A stretch of 7,640 nt of DNA from Bauldia sp. (GTDB taxonomy: Bacteria > Pseudomonadota > Alphaproteobacteria > Rhizobiales > Kaistiaceae). Of this stretch, positions 5,983-7,640 are shown piece after piece. The notes beneath the pieces were generated by a model. It searched no databases. It saw only the letters and a program-made list of their open reading frames with translations, and had not been told where the DNA came from. Both the position numbers and the translations under genes were made by a program. The DNA lies in assembly GCA_020442095.1 (NCBI GenBank), contig JAGRKY010000491.1, positions 1 through 7,640 on the forward strand, written 5' to 3'. Position 1 is the stretch's first letter. Each line of letters opens with the position of its first letter.

Positions 5983-7417
5983 TGTCCGCCTCCCGGCCGA
6001 AGGAGGCCTCGATCACCCGCTGCTCGGTCAGTTCGGCACGTGGAATGACCGCCGCGATCGCACCGCGATAGAAGACATAGACGACGTCGCAATTCTCCAG
6101 TTCGGCGATCTCGGTCGTGTACCAGAGGAAGGTGCGGCCACTGTCCGCCGCATCGCGGACGATCCGGTAGAGTTCGCGCTTGGTCCCGACATCGACGCCG
6201 CGCAGCGGGTCGTCGAGGAGGACGACGTCGGCGGCATGGGCGAAGGCCCGGGCGACGATGACCTTCTGCTGGTTGCCGCCCGAGAGCCCGGTCACCGGAT
6301 CCTCGAGATCGGCGACACGGATCGAGAATCGCTGCCGCCACTCCTCGGCGATGCCCGCCTCCCGGCGGAGGTTGATGACGCCGCGGCGGGCGATCGACTT
6401 CACGCCGGTCGAGATGTTGCGGGCGACCGACCAGAGCGGGAACAGCCCCTCCGTCTGGCGGTCGCCGGCAACGAAGGCGACAGTGTCGCCCCCACCGCGC
6501 CGACGGGCGGAGAGCTTGTCGAAGACGCTGAGCAGCAGCTCGCGCTGGCCGTGGCCGGCAAGGCCGGCGAGGCCGACCACTTCGCCGGCCCGGGCCTGCA
6601 GCCCGCCTTCGGAGACGCGCACCGCCGCCTCGCCGGCCGCCTTCGCGGCTGCCTGATGCGCGATCGGCGTCTCGACCATCCCCATCATCTCGATCAGCGC
6701 CGGGGCGGTGAAGTCGGCGGTCGGCCCGCTGCCGACGACCTTGCCGTCGCGCATCACGACGATCTCGTCGGTATGGCCGAAGATCTCGTCCATCCGGTGC
6801 GAAATGAAGAGGATGGCAATGCCCTTGTCCCTGGCTTTGCGGATATAGGCGAGGAGCTGCTCGGCGGCGCTGGCATCGAGCGCCGAGGTCGGCTCGTCGA
6901 GGATGACCACGCGCACCAGCCGGTCGGTTTCGGTGAAGGCGCGCGCCGTCTCGACCATCTGGCGCTGGCCGATCGGCAGGCTGCCGACGGGCCGCTCGGT
7001 ATCGACGCGGTTGCCGGGATAGATCTCGTCGAGCCTGGCGCGGATCAGCGCCCGCGCCTTCGCCCGCCAGTTCCAGCCGCGCAGCGACTTGTGGACGATG
7101 CGGGCATTCTCCGTGACGGTCAGGTTCGGGCAGAGCGAGAGTTCCTGGAAGACGCAGCGGATGCCATGGGCATGTGCCTCTTCCACGTCATAGGCGTCGG
7201 TCACCGGCCGGCCGTCGATCTCCATCACGCCGCTATCGCGGGCGAGCGTGCCGGCGATGATCTGCATCAGGGTCGACTTGCCGGCGCCGTTGTGACCCAT
7301 CACCGCCACGATGCGTCCGGGGTGGACCGTGAAGTCCACCCCGTTCAATGCATGGACAGAGCCAAAGGTCTTCCCGACGTTGCCGGTGACGATCAACGAC
7401 CGGGCAGGCTTTGTCAT
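5972..7417 (-). CDS. Sugar ABC transporter ATP-binding protein, system A, with degenerate second domain
   Basis: A 481-residue cytoplasmic ATPase with two fused nucleotide-binding domains (RbsA/XylG/YtfR family). Domain 1 looks intact: Walker A GHNGAGKST (41-49), Q-loop Gln91, the family-type signature LPIGQRQ (147-153), Walker B VVILDEPTSAL (170-180, Glu175) and H-loop His207. Domain 2 has GLAGHGQREL in place of Walker A (285-294, no lysine, as usual in this family) and a canonical signature LSGGNQQK (378-385). Its Walker B is VVLLDDPLRGVDVGTK (398-413), where aspartate replaces the catalytic glutamate, and the H-loop position falls in WYTTEIAEL (432-440) without a histidine. The stretch between Walker A and AGDRQTEGL (317-325) is shorter than usual, which explains the length below about 500. 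The start overlaps the binding-protein stop (ATGA) and the end overlaps the first permease by 11 bases. It should hydrolyse ATP mainly at the site built on domain 1. Confidence 0.95.
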   Translation of the reverse strand: MTKPARSLIVTGNVGKTFGSVHALNGVDFTVHPGRIVAVMGHNGAGKSTLMQIIAGTLARDSGVMEIDGRPVTDAYDVEEAHAHGIRCVFQELSLCPNLTVTENARIVHKSLRGWNWRAKARALIRARLDEIYPGNRVDTERPVGSLPIGQRQMVETARAFTETDRLVRVVILDEPTSALDASAAEQLLAYIRKARDKGIAILFISHRMDEIFGHTDEIVVMRDGKVVGSGPTADFTAPALIEMMGMVETPIAHQAAAKAAGEAAVRVSEGGLQARAGEVVGLAGLAGHGQRELLLSVFDKLSARRRGGGDTVAFVAGDRQTEGLFPLWSVARNISTGVKSIARRGVINLRREAGIAEEWRQRFSIRVADLEDPVTGLSGGNQQKVIVARAFAHAADVVLLDDPLRGVDVGTKRELYRIVRDAADSGRTFLWYTTEIAELENCDVVYVFYRGAIAAVIPRAELTEQRVIEASFGREADNAT

Positions 7418-7640
7418 TTCTTCACGGCAGGCGCCTCGGGCGGCGGCACGTCCTTGCCGGCGATCGTCGCGTCGATCAGGTTGACCGCATAGTCCTGCGA
7501 ATAGACCGGCGTCGCGACGCCGCCTTCCGGCGTGTTGGTCAGCCAGGCCTGGAGCTCGTCGCCGTTGATGACCAGGAGCGGCATCACCATGTCGCTCGGG
7601 ACTTCCTTGCCGGCAAGGATCTGCTGGGCGACCCAGAAGG
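7414..7640 (-). CDS. C-terminal end of periplasmic sugar-binding protein, system A (5' end cut by window)
   Basis: The frame ending in TGA at 7414-7416 encodes 74 residues, beginning FWVAQQILAGKEVPSD and ending PPPEAPAVKK, and runs off the right edge. The pattern of a helix with AGK-x-VP, a hydrophobic strand MVMPLLVIN, and then a DELQAWL helix is the usual C-terminal closure of type 1 sugar-binding proteins of CUT2 importers. The residues TPEGGVATPVYSQDYAVNLIDA follow, and the charged Pro-rich tail is a species-type extension. Its stop overlaps the ATPase ATG (ATGA), which places it as the gene before the ATPase in system A. The signal peptide and most of the protein are outside the window, so the ligand class is not determined. 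Confidence 0.82.
   Translation of the reverse strand, partial: FWVAQQILAGKEVPSDMVMPLLVINGDELQAWLTNTPEGGVATPVYSQDYAVNLIDATIAGKDVPPPEAPAVKK

Noticed and set aside
6266..6286. A 21-base exact match to the first 21 bases of the window
   Set aside because: Both copies encode the conserved LSGGNQQ signature of the second ATPase domain. The match ends right after the motif, so it is codon-level conservation rather than a repeat element.
5870..7492. Long plus-strand open frame opposite the system A ATPase (540 codons)
   Set aside because: It mirrors a fully motif-supported ATPase gene, has Asp/Arg/Gly-rich composition typical of antisense frames in GC-rich DNA, and shows no recognisable domain.
1..7640. 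Mobile element, CRISPR, tRNA/rRNA or phage signal
   Set aside because: No transposase, integrase, terminal inverted repeats, regularly spaced repeats or tRNA-like cloverleaf was seen, and the base composition is uniform apart from the promoter island.

Overview
This window is GC-rich bacterial chromosome with strong G/C preference at third codon positions. The gene families and the tightly overlapping sugar-transport operons suit a high-GC alphaproteobacterium, most likely of the Rhizobiales/Hyphomicrobiales type. That assignment is an inference from style and gene content; no marker gene is present.

Layout. Five minus-strand genes run from the right edge to about 3452 as one compact operon (system A): the C-terminal end of a periplasmic sugar-binding protein (7414-7640, cut by the window), a two-domain sugar ABC ATPase (5972-7417), two RbsC-type permeases (5026-5982 and 4076-5029) and a glutathione S-transferase-like protein (3452-4063). 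The transporter genes overlap by 4, 11 and 4 bases, and the GST-like gene follows after 12 bases. Converging on it is a single plus-strand gene (2531-3427) for an extended short-chain dehydrogenase that resembles uronate dehydrogenases. Divergent from that gene is a second sugar import operon on the minus strand (system B): a complete periplasmic binding protein (1260-2213) followed by a two-domain ATPase (1-1203), which is cut by the left edge inside the signature motif of its second nucleotide-binding domain. Its permease gene(s) presumably lie just outside.

Regulation. The only long gene-free stretch is the 317-base divergent region 2214-2530. It holds an island of about 28% GC (2311-2400) with a perfect TTGACA -35 element for the binding-protein operon, a 17-bp palindrome beside it, a repeated half-site 40 bp away, and a terminator-like hairpin in the leader of the dehydrogenase gene. 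A 9-bp RNA stem lies between the binding-protein and ATPase genes of system B, as is known for other binding-protein-dependent operons.

Reading together: two CUT2-type (ribose/xylose/galactofuranose-like) importers flank a sugar or sugar-acid oxidoreductase and a GST-like protein, so this looks like part of a carbohydrate uptake and catabolism cluster. The substrates cannot be read from the sequence. I see no mobile element, CRISPR, tRNA or rRNA, and no clear undescribed system. The points most worth a second look are the degenerate second ATPase domain in system A, the GST-like gene inside a sugar-import operon, and the divergent control region.
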